DNA from: Rhodococcus yananensis
GTDB taxonomy: Bacteria > Actinomycetota > Actinomycetes > Mycobacteriales > Mycobacteriaceae
Direction: 5' to 3'
Assembly (NCBI RefSeq): GCF_020515525.1
Contig: NZ_JAIYEP010000010.1
Location: 29,327 to 93,326 of the forward strand
Length of the DNA stretch: 64,000 nt
Of the stretch, positions 18,483 to 26,620 are shown piece after piece; position 1 is the first letter of the stretch; each line of letters starts with the position of its first letter. The notes under the pieces are model-generated. The model searched no databases. It was given only the letters and a program-made list of their open reading frames with translations, and had not been told where the DNA came from. The position numbers were made by a program, and so were the translations under genes.

Positions 18483-18522
18483 CGACACGACCCGCCGGGA
18501 GCGGGGTGTCGTTTGGATAACG

Positions 18523-18558
18523 CACGGGGCGGCGCGCTGGCAGGCACGCCGCCCCGTG
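18523..18558 (+). terminator. Hairpin terminator after the transporter operon
   Basis: Perfect 12-bp stem (CACGGGGCGGCG at 18523-18534 with CGCCGCCCCGTG at 18547-18558) and 12-base loop, 41 bases after the metS stop, followed by GTGGTTT. Confidence 0.75.
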
Positions 18559-18573
18559 TGGTTTCCTGACACG

Positions 18574-18608
18574 ACAACCCTAAAGCTGAACTTTAGAGTG
18601 AGGGTTGT
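18574..18608. promoter_or_regulatory. Nested palindrome, candidate operator
   Basis: CTAAAG (18580-18585) and CTTTAG (18591-18596) form a 6-bp inverted repeat around CTGAA. Outer arms ACAACCC (18574-18580) and GGGTTGT (18602-18608) pair as well. It is AT-rich against a GC-rich background, 22-56 bases before the secreted-protein start. It may bind a dimeric regulator; none can be named. Confidence 0.5.
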
Positions 18609-18629
18609 TCGTCGACCCCAGGAGCACTC

Positions 18630-19472
18630 ATGCCTCGCACGACCACCCGCACCCGGATGCGCACCCGAGCCGCTGCCACCGCACTGGCCGCCGCTGCCGG
18701 ACTCGCGCTACCCGCGGTCGCCTCCGCGCAACCCGTGGTTCCCGTGGACGTTCCCGTCGTCGACGCACCCGCCCCCGTCGGCGACAGCGACGCGGCCACT
18801 CTCGCGACGGCACTCGCCGCCCTGCGGTCGACCCCCGGTGCCGATCGGGTGGCGCTCGCCGCCGCCGAGGCGATCGCGGGGGCGCGCGGCAGCGCCATCG
18901 ATGCCGCCGACGCGGCACCGTTGAACAGCTACCGGGACGCCGTCGACTTCCTCCGCACACTGGGCATCGAACCGTTCCTCCACCCGACCGGTTCCCCGTT
19001 CTGCTCCGACGACAGCGGCCTACCGCTGGGCATCGTGCCCGCCGCGGCCGGCGCCGTGCCCGGCCCGTGGCCGGACCTGGGCATCCCGGGCATCCCCCTG
19101 CACGTCGTCGCCCCCGGCGAGACGCTGTTCGCCTTCGTCCCCGTCGGCATCGAGCAGGACGGCGACGACACGAGCGGGATGCAGTTGGCCTGGCTCAACG
19201 TCACCACACTGCAGGGCGATCTGGTCCCGATGGGCAGCATCGACGAGGTCGCCGCGGCGGCCGTGCCGGACAGCACCCCCGCCGTCCTGCGGGCCGGCAT
19301 CGCGGAGACGGCCTCGAACGTCATCCGCTCGACGATCCCGTTCGGCGGCGCCCGCGTCGTCCCCGTGGAGACCGGATCGGGCACCGTCCTCGCCGCGGCA
19401 TTCGGGACGGTGCGCAACGGCGAGACGTCGTGCTTCTTCCTCCCGACCGTCGGGATCGTCGACGTTCCGTGA
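18630..19472 (+). CDS. Secreted protein of unknown function
   Basis: A 280-residue protein with an arginine-rich N-terminus, a hydrophobic core and a clear signal-peptidase site (AVASA-QP, about residue 33). The mature part is Ala/Pro/Val-rich, with two cysteines (about 131 and 268) that could form a disulfide. The segment FCSDDSGLPLG followed by a long Pro/Gly-rich region recurs, from memory, in other Nocardiaceae secreted proteins. I do not recognise a domain. ATG 18630 has CCAGGAGC upstream. A palindrome precedes it, suggesting dedicated regulation. Confidence 0.8.
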   Translation: MPRTTTRTRMRTRAAATALAAAAGLALPAVASAQPVVPVDVPVVDAPAPVGDSDAATLATALAALRSTPGADRVALAAAEAIAGARGSAIDAADAAPLNSYRDAVDFLRTLGIEPFLHPTGSPFCSDDSGLPLGIVPAAAGAVPGPWPDLGIPGIPLHVVAPGETLFAFVPVGIEQDGDDTSGMQLAWLNVTTLQGDLVPMGSIDEVAAAAVPDSTPAVLRAGIAETASNVIRSTIPFGGARVVPVETGSGTVLAAAFGTVRNGETSCFFLPTVGIVDVP

Positions 19473-19523
19473 ACGACTCCCGGGTCTCCTGAACAACTCC
19501 GGAAAGGATGGGGTGTCGGGGCG

Positions 19524-20168
19524 TCAGCTCGCCCGGCGCCGCGCCGCGTCGAGCCGGTCGAAGACGAGACGCACCGCGGTGTCCATGTGGTCGATGACCT
19601 CGTCGGCGCTCTGCCGGCCGGCCGCCCACGACACCAGCGACGACATCCAGACGTCCGCGATGATGCGGACGGCCGTGAGCATCTCCTCCGACAGGTCCTC
19701 GTGCCCCGCGGCCTTCGCGAACAACCCCGTCAGCACCGCCCCGAGCCGGTCGAGTTCGGGAGCCGACGACGCGTCGGCGAACATCACGGCCCGCACCAGC
19801 GCGTCGTACAGGCTCGGGTCGCTCTCGAGCCGCGCAACGGACGCCCGCAACGCGCTCATCACCCGTTCGTGCTCGGTGGCGCCGGGTAGGTCGACGCCGG
19901 CGAACCGGTCCCCGACCTCCTCGAACTGCATCACCATCGCGACGACGAGCAGTTGGTTCTTCGAGGGGAAGTATCGGTAGACGGTGCCGAGCGCAACCTC
20001 GGAGCGTTCGGCGACGGCACGCATCTGCACCGCGTCGTAGCCACCTTCGGAGGCCAGTTCCTTCGCCGAGTCGATGATGCGCAGGTAACGCGCCCGCTGC
20101 GCCGGCCGCAGGCCCGCGCCCGGAAGCGTCGCGGCCCGCTTGGCCGCCCGGGACCGCTCGTCCGCCAT
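19524..20168 (-). CDS. TetR-family repressor, KstR-like
   Basis: A 214-residue TetR regulator. The DNA-binding domain from RIIDSAKELASEGGYDAVQMRAVAER through ALGTVYRYFPSK closely matches KstR, the cholesterol-catabolism repressor, including GGYxAVQMRAVA. The C-terminal VMFADASSAPELD and ADVWMSSLVSW also resemble KstR. It may be a KstR paralogue rather than KstR itself. ATG 20168 is chosen because AAAGGG lies seven bases upstream; GTG 20174 has poor spacing. Its -10 (TATCCT, 20194-20199 complement) sits near an 18-bp palindrome that probably mediates autoregulation. Confidence 0.88.
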   Translation of the reverse strand: MADERSRAAKRAATLPGAGLRPAQRARYLRIIDSAKELASEGGYDAVQMRAVAERSEVALGTVYRYFPSKNQLLVVAMVMQFEEVGDRFAGVDLPGATEHERVMSALRASVARLESDPSLYDALVRAVMFADASSAPELDRLGAVLTGLFAKAAGHEDLSEEMLTAVRIIADVWMSSLVSWAAGRQSADEVIDHMDTAVRLVFDRLDAARRRAS

Positions 20169-20220
20169 GAACACACCCTTTCGTCGCCGAACCAGGATAG
20201 TCGACCGAAGCGCCCACAGA

Positions 20221-20244
20221 TTTTCCGGACACCTGTCCGGAAAA
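20221..20244. promoter_or_regulatory. TetR operator, perfect palindrome (site a)
   Basis: TTTTCCGGACA (20221-20231), a 2-base spacer, and TGTCCGGAAAA (20234-20244) are exact inverted repeats, placed between the KstR-like gene and the divergent luciferase-like gene. The 18-bp core TCCGGACACCTGTCCGGA (20224-20241) is nearly identical to sites at 35598-35615 and 37799-37816. Confidence 0.8.
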
Positions 20245-20260
20245 GTCTTCCCTCCATCGG

Positions 20261-20274
20261 TAGAACGCGTTACA
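20261..20274. promoter_or_regulatory. KstR-box match
   Basis: TAGAACGCGTTACA fits the published KstR consensus TNNAACNNGTTNNA at every defined position. It overlaps the presumed -10 region (TACATT, 20271-20276) of the rightward luciferase-like gene, a good position for repression. Confidence 0.65.
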
Positions 20275-20305
20275 TTTTCTGCATCATCCGATGAGAGGGG
20301 CCGCA

Positions 20306-21157
20306 GTGCGCCACGGAATCACCCTGTTCACGAGCGACCGAGGTATCCGACCCGACGTCGCCGCGAAGGCCGCGGAAAGCCGCGGATTCGACAGCTTCTA
20401 CGTTCCCGAACACACCCACATCCCCGCTCGACGCACATCCGCGCATCCCGGCACCGGAAACGAGACCCTCCCCGACGACCGGTACATGCGCACCCTCGAC
20501 CCGTGGGTCGCACTCGCTCTCGCCGCTGCCGTCACCTCGACCATCAGGCTCGGCACCTCGGTGGCCCTCCCCCTCGAACACGACCCCATCACGCTCGCCA
20601 AGACCATCGCTTCCCTCGACCACCTGTCCGGCGGGCGGGTGGTCCTCGGAACCGGCTTCGGCTGGAACGCCGAAGAACTCGCCGACCACGGTGTCCCTCC
20701 GAACAAGAAGCGGACCGCGCTGCGCGAGTACCTCGAGGCGATGCAGGCCCTGTGGACGCAGGAGGAGGCGTCCTACGAGGGGACGTTCGTCGAGTTCGGT
20801 GCGAGCTGGGCGTGGCCGAAACCCGTCCAGCAGCCCCGCCCACCCGTGCTGCTCGGCGCCGGCGCCACCGACCGCAACTTCGCCTGGATCGTGCGTTCGG
20901 CCGACGGCTGGATCACCACCCCCACCGAACGCGACATCGTCGACCACGTGCAGTGCCTCCACAAGGCCTGGGCCGACGCGGGCCGCACCGGCACCCCCGA
21001 GGTGCTCGCGCTCGCCGGCCCCCCGAAGCGCGACCGGCTCGCGCAGTGGCGCGACGCCGGCGTCACCGAGGTCCTCTTCGGACTGCCCGACGCACCCGAG
21101 GCCGAGGTCCTGACGTACCTCGACCGCCTCGCCGACACCCTCGCCGACCTGCCCTGA
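20306..21157 (+). CDS. Luciferase-like (LLM) F420/FMN-dependent oxidoreductase
   Basis: A 283-residue TIM-barrel oxidoreductase of the LLM class (TIGR03619-like F420 subfamily). FDSFYVPEHTHIPARR, TSTIRLGTSVALPLEHDPITLAKTIASLDHLSGGRVVLGTGFGW and GAGATDRNF are typical of the family. GTG 20306 has AGAGGGG five bases upstream; ATG 20291 lies inside that Shine-Dalgarno region. It probably forms an operon with the flavoprotein 50 bases downstream. A KstR box and a TetR palindrome precede it, suggesting steroid-linked regulation. Substrate unknown. Confidence 0.88.
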   Translation: MRHGITLFTSDRGIRPDVAAKAAESRGFDSFYVPEHTHIPARRTSAHPGTGNETLPDDRYMRTLDPWVALALAAAVTSTIRLGTSVALPLEHDPITLAKTIASLDHLSGGRVVLGTGFGWNAEELADHGVPPNKKRTALREYLEAMQALWTQEEASYEGTFVEFGASWAWPKPVQQPRPPVLLGAGATDRNFAWIVRSADGWITTPTERDIVDHVQCLHKAWADAGRTGTPEVLALAGPPKRDRLAQWRDAGVTEVLFGLPDAPEAEVLTYLDRLADTLADLP

Positions 21158-21207
21158 GCACCGGCACCCGCCACACGACGAACACACCGAACGAGAACGG
21201 ATGACGC

Positions 21208-22671
21208 TTGAGCACCGATCTGCACCCCCTGTCCGCCGACGAGATCACCTCGTGGGACCACGAAGCCGACGTCGTCGTCGCCGGATACGGCATCGCCGGC
21301 GTCTCCGCCTCCATCGAGGCGGCGCGGGCCGGCGCCGACGTCCTCGTCCTCGAACGCACCGGCGGGTGGGGCGGTGCGGCATCGCTGTCCGGCGGCATCC
21401 TCTACCTCGGCGGTGGCACCCGGCTGCAGAAGGCCCTCGGATTCGAGGACACCCCCGAGAACATGAAAGCGTTCATGCTCGCCGCGCTCGGCCCGGGCGC
21501 CGATGAAGCGAAGATCTCCGAGTACTGCGACGGCAGCGTCGAACACTACGAGTGGCTCGTCGCGAACGGCGTCGTGTTCAAGGAGAGCTTCTGGGGCGAA
21601 CCCGGCTGGGAGATCCCCGGCGACGACGGCCTGATGTTCTCGGGCGGCGAGAACGCCGCACCGTTCAACGAGATCGCCACCCCGGCCCCGCGCGGTCACG
21701 TTCCGCAGATGAGCGACAAGCGAACCGGCGAGAAGGGCGGGGGTTACATGATCATGGAACCGCTGTCGCGGGTCGCTGCCGAACTCGGCGTGCGCGCCGA
21801 GTACGACGTGCGGGTGCAGCGTCTCGTCGTCGACCGTGACGGCCGCGTCGTCGGGGTCGCAGCCAAGCAGTACGGCAAGGAACTCACCGTGCGCGCCCGT
21901 CGCGGCGTCGTCCTCGCCACCGGCAGCTTCGCCTACAACAAGGAGATGGTCGCCGCGTATGCCCCGCAGCTCGAGGGACGGCCCGGAGCCGCCATCGAGG
22001 AGCACGACGGCCGGGCCATTCGCATGGCGCAGGCGCTCGGCGCCGATCTCGCACACATGGACGCCACCGAGGTCGCGTTCTTCGGCGACCCGCAGCTCAT
22101 GGCCCGCGGCATCCTCGTCAACGGCCGCGGCCAGCGGTACGTTCCCGAAGACACCTACCCGGGTCGGATCGGCCAACTCACGCTGCTGAAGAACGACAAC
22201 CGGGCATTCCTGATCATCGACGAAGCTTCGTACGAAGAAGGCTGCGCCGCAACCAGTTCCACGCCGTTCTTCCGTTTCCAACCCAAGTGGGTGGCCGAGA
22301 CCGTCGAAGAACTCGAATCCGACATGGGCCTGCCCGGCGGGACGCTGCAGACGACCGTCGAGGTGTACAACCGGCACGCTGCCGACGGCGTCGATCCCGT
22401 GCTCGGGAAGAAGAGCGAGTGGGTCAAGCCGATCGGCACCCCGGTCGCAGCGTTGGATCTGCGCAACTGCACCGCCGGATTCACCCTGGGCGGACTGCGC
22501 ACCACCGTGGACTCGGAGGTCCTGCACGTCTCGGGTGAGCCGATCCCCGGGTTGTTCGCCGCCGGCCGCTGCACGTCCGGTGTGTGTGCGTGGGGGTACG
22601 CGAGCGGCACCTCGCTCGGCGACGGCAGCTTCTTCGGCCGTCGCGCGGGTGTGTCGGCGGCTGCGAACTGA
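21208..22671 (+). CDS. FAD-dependent oxidoreductase, fumarate reductase/KstD-like
   Basis: A 487-residue flavoprotein of the FAD_binding_2 family, which holds fumarate reductases and 3-ketosteroid dehydrogenases. The N-terminal dinucleotide fold is VVVAGYGIAGVSASIEAARAGADVLVLER. The segment RGVVLATGSF and the C-terminal GLFAAGRCTSGVCAWGYASGTSLGDGSFFG close the FAD site. The only good start is TTG 21208. Placement behind a KstR-like box suggests a steroid or hydrophobic substrate, but catalytic KstD tyrosines cannot be verified by eye, so the kstD name is withheld. Confidence 0.87.
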   Translation: MSTDLHPLSADEITSWDHEADVVVAGYGIAGVSASIEAARAGADVLVLERTGGWGGAASLSGGILYLGGGTRLQKALGFEDTPENMKAFMLAALGPGADEAKISEYCDGSVEHYEWLVANGVVFKESFWGEPGWEIPGDDGLMFSGGENAAPFNEIATPAPRGHVPQMSDKRTGEKGGGYMIMEPLSRVAAELGVRAEYDVRVQRLVVDRDGRVVGVAAKQYGKELTVRARRGVVLATGSFAYNKEMVAAYAPQLEGRPGAAIEEHDGRAIRMAQALGADLAHMDATEVAFFGDPQLMARGILVNGRGQRYVPEDTYPGRIGQLTLLKNDNRAFLIIDEASYEEGCAATSSTPFFRFQPKWVAETVEELESDMGLPGGTLQTTVEVYNRHAADGVDPVLGKKSEWVKPIGTPVAALDLRNCTAGFTLGGLRTTVDSEVLHVSGEPIPGLFAAGRCTSGVCAWGYASGTSLGDGSFFGRRAGVSAAAN

Positions 22672-22699
22672 TCCCGGGCCTCTCCGGTCCGCGGCCGGT

Positions 22700-23704
22700 T
22701 CACGCCCGCACGCGCCGGAGCAGCGCCCAACCCCCGCTGCAGCCGACGACCACCGCGAGGAGCACCACGGCCACCGCCACACCGGGATCCGGTGACGCGG
22801 TGGCCGTGGCGCCGCCACGCGCCACCAGATCGGCTGCGCCGCGGAGTTCGAGGATCGGTGGTGTCGGTTCTCCGGCGGACTCGGATGCCAGCAGCAGGGC
22901 GTTGTCCTCGGTGAAGGTGACCGTCTCGCCCTGCGGCTGTTCCGGTGCCTCGATCACGACGACCGGCGCCGAGGTGAACGCACCGGCGGCATCACCGTCG
23001 TGGACAGCGAACAGATAGACGTCCTTCTTCGTGCGCAGGGCCGCGATCGTCCCGTCGGCCGAGACCGCCGCGCCCGTGATCGGTCGGGTCGTGCCGTCCA
23101 TCGCCGACGCCCGTACCGGTCCGGCCTCGACGAGGTCGATGGTCGCCCCGTCCGCCACCGCGTCCACGGCGCCCTCACCGTCCGCGGTGTACACCGCCGC
23201 CGTTCCGTCACCGACCTTGCCGACCAGCACCGGGACCCCGCGCGGGGTGAGCGCAACCGCCTCCACCTCGTGCGGGCCGTCGGGGAAGCGCAGGGTCAGC
23301 CGTGTCTGCGCCCCGGAATCCGGGTCAATGCCGATCAGTGCGACGGTGTCCCGGCGAGAATCGTTGTCGTCGGTGCCTGCCGCCCAGACCGTACCGTTGC
23401 CGTCGAGCGCCAGGTCCTCGACGTCGATCGTGCCGTCGAGTTCGATCCATCGGTTCACCGTGCACGTCGCGGTGTCGAGCACGGCCAGCCGATCGTCGTT
23501 CCCGCGGTCTCCGATCGCGTAGGCGACGTCCCCCGCCCACACCAACCCGGACAGTGCGTCCGAATCCGGGGCGGTCGGGGTGCATCGCGTCGTGAATCCG
23601 TCCGGAGACACCGACAGCGGGGCGGCTCCCACCGACCCGGCGGACATGAGCATCCCCAGGGCCATCGCCGCGGCGACACCCCCGCGGGCGACCCGCGCCG
23701 TCAT
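22700..23704 (-). CDS. Secreted, C-terminally membrane-anchored protein of unknown function
   Basis: A 334-residue protein with a signal peptide (cleavage near GSVGAA, residue 28), an extracellular beta-rich domain, and a C-terminal hydrophobic segment (VAVAVVLLAVVVGC) followed by basic residues. Repeating units such as LSGLVWAGDVAYAIGD, IDVEDLALDGNGTVWAAG and HEVEAVALTPRGVPVLVG suggest beta-propeller blades. It converges on the flavoprotein gene with a 28-base gap. No catalytic motif is recognised. Confidence 0.8.
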   Translation of the reverse strand: MTARVARGGVAAAMALGMLMSAGSVGAAPLSVSPDGFTTRCTPTAPDSDALSGLVWAGDVAYAIGDRGNDDRLAVLDTATCTVNRWIELDGTIDVEDLALDGNGTVWAAGTDDNDSRRDTVALIGIDPDSGAQTRLTLRFPDGPHEVEAVALTPRGVPVLVGKVGDGTAAVYTADGEGAVDAVADGATIDLVEAGPVRASAMDGTTRPITGAAVSADGTIAALRTKKDVYLFAVHDGDAAGAFTSAPVVVIEAPEQPQGETVTFTEDNALLLASESAGEPTPPILELRGAADLVARGGATATASPDPGVAVAVVLLAVVVGCSGGWALLRRVRA

Positions 23705-23942
23705 GAGGGGCGGCCTGCCGCGCCGGCGACACCCGCGCCGTCACGGCCGGATCCGGGAGGTGTCCCCGCACCGGACACCGGATGCCGGGCCGGCGGAACG
23801 ACCCGGGCGCGGGACAACTCGGTACTGCGTGGGAAGCGTACGAACATCCAGTTCTCTCGCTGCATCTGCCGGTCGACTCGGGGGTGAACGGAACCAGTCC
23901 ACCGTACCGGCCCGCCGTCCCGTCCCCGTACGACCGTCGCGG

Positions 23943-25067
23943 TCACCGGGAACCCGAGGGCGCCTCCGGCACCGGCGAACGGTGTTCGCATTCGTCGTCG
24001 CTCTCGGGGACGGACGACGGGAAGAACGCCGCCTCCCCGGTGACACGGACCGAGACACGACCGCCCACGTCGAGCAGGGACGCACCGCGAACGAGCGCCG
24101 TTCCGGTGGTGCCCGAGCGCGGGTCGGTGATCGTGACCAGCGAGTACCCACCCGCGAACACGACGCGTGCCACGACGAATCGGCCGTCCGGGTCGGCGGC
24201 CGGCTCGATCTGTTCCGGCCTGATGAGGATGCGGCCGTCGACGGGCCCACCCACGGCACCGGCGACCCGGACCGGCCCGAACAGCGTGTCGGCCGCGGCC
24301 CCGCGTGCGGATGCCTCGACGATCACCGCGTCACCGATGAACGCACCGACCTCCGGCGACACCGGGTTCCGGTAGACGTCGACCGGGGTGCCGGTCTGCA
24401 GCGTGCGCCCGGCACGAAGGATGGTGAGCCGGTCGGCGACGGACATCGCCTCCGCACGATCGTGGGTGACGAGGATCGCGGGTGTGTCGTCCGCCTTCAA
24501 CATGTCCTTCACCTCGGTCCGGATTTCCGCGCGCAGCGCCGGATCCAGGGAGGCGAAGGGTTCGTCCATCAGGACGACGTCCGGTCGCGGCGCGAGCGCA
24601 CGCGCGAGCGCCACCCGTTGCTGCTGACCACCCGAGAGTTCCTGCGGCCGTGCGTCACCCGAGTCCGCGAGCCCGACCAACTCCAGGAGTTCGTCCACCC
24701 TGCGTCGCCGCGCCGCCGCACCACCGCGGCGACGACGCAGCAACGGCGGGACCAAACCGAACTCGACGTTCCGTCGAACCGTCAGATGCGGGAACAGCGC
24801 GCCTTCCTGCGGCATCAGACCGACCCGCCGGCGCTCCGGGTCGACGTGCACCGCCGGTGGTCGCGCGAGAACACGGGTTCCGGCGACGATCACACCCGCG
24901 TCGATCCGGTGCAGTCCCGCGATCGCGCGCAGCAGCGTGGTCTTACCGCACCCCGACGGCCCGAGGACCGCCAGCATCTCGCCGGCGTCGAGGTGCAGGT
25001 CCACATCGTTCAGTACCCGGGTCCTGCCGTAGGAGGCGTACACACCGCGGGCTTCGATCCTCGTCAC
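23943..25067 (-). CDS. Iron(III) ABC transporter ATP-binding protein
   Basis: A 374-residue ATPase of the FbpC/FutC type. Walker A GPSGCGKTTLL (about 38-48), Q-loop LMPQEGALFP, signature [16 protein letters not shown], Walker B VVLMDEPFASLD and H-loop VTHDRAEAM are all present. The C-terminal 110 residues form a TOBE-like regulatory domain. GTG 25067 overlaps the permease stop (GTGA). Last gene of the three-gene operon. Iron specificity is inferred from the binding protein and the upstream iron box. Confidence 0.93.
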   Translation of the reverse strand: MTRIEARGVYASYGRTRVLNDVDLHLDAGEMLAVLGPSGCGKTTLLRAIAGLHRIDAGVIVAGTRVLARPPAVHVDPERRRVGLMPQEGALFPHLTVRRNVEFGLVPPLLRRRRGGAAARRRRVDELLELVGLADSGDARPQELSGGQQQRVALARALAPRPDVVLMDEPFASLDPALRAEIRTEVKDMLKADDTPAILVTHDRAEAMSVADRLTILRAGRTLQTGTPVDVYRNPVSPEVGAFIGDAVIVEASARGAAADTLFGPVRVAGAVGGPVDGRILIRPEQIEPAADPDGRFVVARVVFAGGYSLVTITDPRSGTTGTALVRGASLLDVGGRVSVRVTGEAAFFPSSVPESDDECEHRSPVPEAPSGSR

Positions 25068-26620
25068 GACGCAACCTCCACGGGTGCCTCGCGCACCGGA
25101 ACGGACCGGCGACGGACCGCCCGGTCGAGGACAATGGTGGGCACGACCGAGACGAGGACGAGGGCGAGCGCGTACGGAGCAGCCTCTCCGTACTTGAGAA
25201 CCTGCGTCGCCGACCACAGTTCGGTCGCCAGGGTGTCGGCTCCCCGAGGTCGCAGCATCAGGGTGGCGGGCAGCTCCTTCGCCACGGTGAGGAACACGAG
25301 CGCGGCTCCCGCGGCGATGCCCGGCAGCGCCAGGGGAAGAGTCACGCGGCGATCCGTCCGGGCGGGTCCCGATCCGAGCGTGCGCGACACGTCGTCGACC
25401 GCCGCCGAGGTGGACACGATCGCGGCGCGGGCCGGTCCGACCGCGAGGGGCAGGAACAGCACCGCGTACGCGACGATCAGGAGCACCGCGGTCTGGTAGA
25501 AGGCGGGAAGGAAACGTATTCCGAAGAACACCACCGCCAGTCCGACGGTGATCCCCGGCAGCCCGTGCGCGATGTACACCGCGGTTTCGGCGGCCCGGCC
25601 GACGGGCGAGGACGTCCTCGCCACGTACACGGCGACGGGTACCGCCAGCACCACGACGACCACCGCCGCCGCCGTCGCGTACTGGATCGTCGTGAGCATC
25701 GCGGTGAGCACGTCGCGCCACGCGATCGTGAATCGCAGCGAGTGGATCATCCACCGTACGAGCCCGAGCATGGGCACGAGTACCGACACGGTGAGCACGG
25801 CGAGCACCACGGACCAGGCCGGAACGACCCAGCGTCTCAGTGGGATCGGCTCGGCGACACGCGACACTCCCGAACCCGTTCGCGCCGTCGCTCCGCGCCG
25901 CAACCGGCGTTCGAGGAGTGTGAGCACCGTGGCGATCACGACGAGGACGAGCCCGAGTACCGCCGCGACGGTGCGGTCGAGTCCGCCCCGATACGCGCTG
26001 TACACACCCAGCGTGAACGCGTCGTATCGCATCAACGCCACCGCCCCGAAGTCGCTGATCGTGTAGAGCGACGCCAGCAGCGTGCCTGCGGCGGCCGCGG
26101 GTACCACGCCTCTGGCCTCGACGGTCCACGCCGTCCGGAATGCGTTCCTGCCGAGGGTCCGCGACACCTCGGACACCCCGGGGTCCGCGCTGGCGAACGC
26201 CGCCGCGACCGGCAACATGACCAGCGGGAAGCACGACGCGATCAGGACGAGGGCAGCGCCGGGCAGGCCGGCGAGCACGGGGAACTCGGCGATCCACACG
26301 TAGGCGGCCACGTACGACGGAATCGCGAGCGGAGCCGCCAGGGCAACCGCGAAGAATCTGCGTCCGGGCAGGTCGGTGCGGGTGACGAGCCACGCCGCGA
26401 GCACACCGACGATCAGGCATCCCAGCGCGACGACGAGGGTCAGCACGAGGGTCCGCACCGCCAGATCGAGGGTCCGCTGCCGGAACAACAACGAGAAGGC
26501 TGCGCCGGTTCCCCCTTCGAACACCCGGACCGTCAGGTGGACGATCGGGCTGAGCGCGAACACGGCCACGACAGCGGCAGTCCCCGCGAGAAGGGGACGG
26601 CCGCGCACGATCGAGGACAA
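25064..26620 (-). CDS. Iron(III) ABC transporter permease, fused two-domain type
   Basis: A 518-residue permease with about 12 transmembrane helices and two BPD_transp_1 domains, as in FbpB/SfuB. Two EAA-type loops are seen: VSEVSRTLGRNAFRTAWTVE in the first half and VDDVSRTLGSGPARTDRRVT in the second. The TTG start at 26620 abuts the binding-protein stop (TGATTG), consistent with coupled translation. It supplies the membrane channel for the flanking ATPase and lipoprotein. Confidence 0.9.
   Translation of the reverse strand: MSSIVRGRPLLAGTAAVVAVFALSPIVHLTVRVFEGGTGAAFSLLFRQRTLDLAVRTLVLTLVVALGCLIVGVLAAWLVTRTDLPGRRFFAVALAAPLAIPSYVAAYVWIAEFPVLAGLPGAALVLIASCFPLVMLPVAAAFASADPGVSEVSRTLGRNAFRTAWTVEARGVVPAAAAGTLLASLYTISDFGAVALMRYDAFTLGVYSAYRGGLDRTVAAVLGLVLVVIATVLTLLERRLRRGATARTGSGVSRVAEPIPLRRWVVPAWSVVLAVLTVSVLVPMLGLVRWMIHSLRFTIAWRDVLTAMLTTIQYATAAAVVVVVLAVPVAVYVARTSSPVGRAAETAVYIAHGLPGITVGLAVVFFGIRFLPAFYQTAVLLIVAYAVLFLPLAVGPARAAIVSTSAAVDDVSRTLGSGPARTDRRVTLPLALPGIAAGAALVFLTVAKELPATLMLRPRGADTLATELWSATQVLKYGEAAPYALALVLVSVVPTIVLDRAVRRRSVPVREAPVEVAS

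Noticed and set aside
21208..22671. Naming the flavoprotein kstD
   Set aside because: The FAD folds fit, but active-site tyrosines could not be confirmed and fumarate-reductase-like relatives look the same by eye.
20773..22818. A 681-codon antisense frame over the LLM/flavoprotein pair
   Set aside because: No motif support and it runs across two convincing genes.
23705..23942. Small gene in the gap between the secreted protein and the ABC ATPase
   Set aside because: Short frames exist, but none has a ribosome-binding site or recognisable sequence.
25068..26420. N-terminal extension of the ABC ATPase through the permease
   Set aside because: The extension is out-of-frame permease sequence; the real ATPase begins at GTG 25067 with the GTGA overlap.
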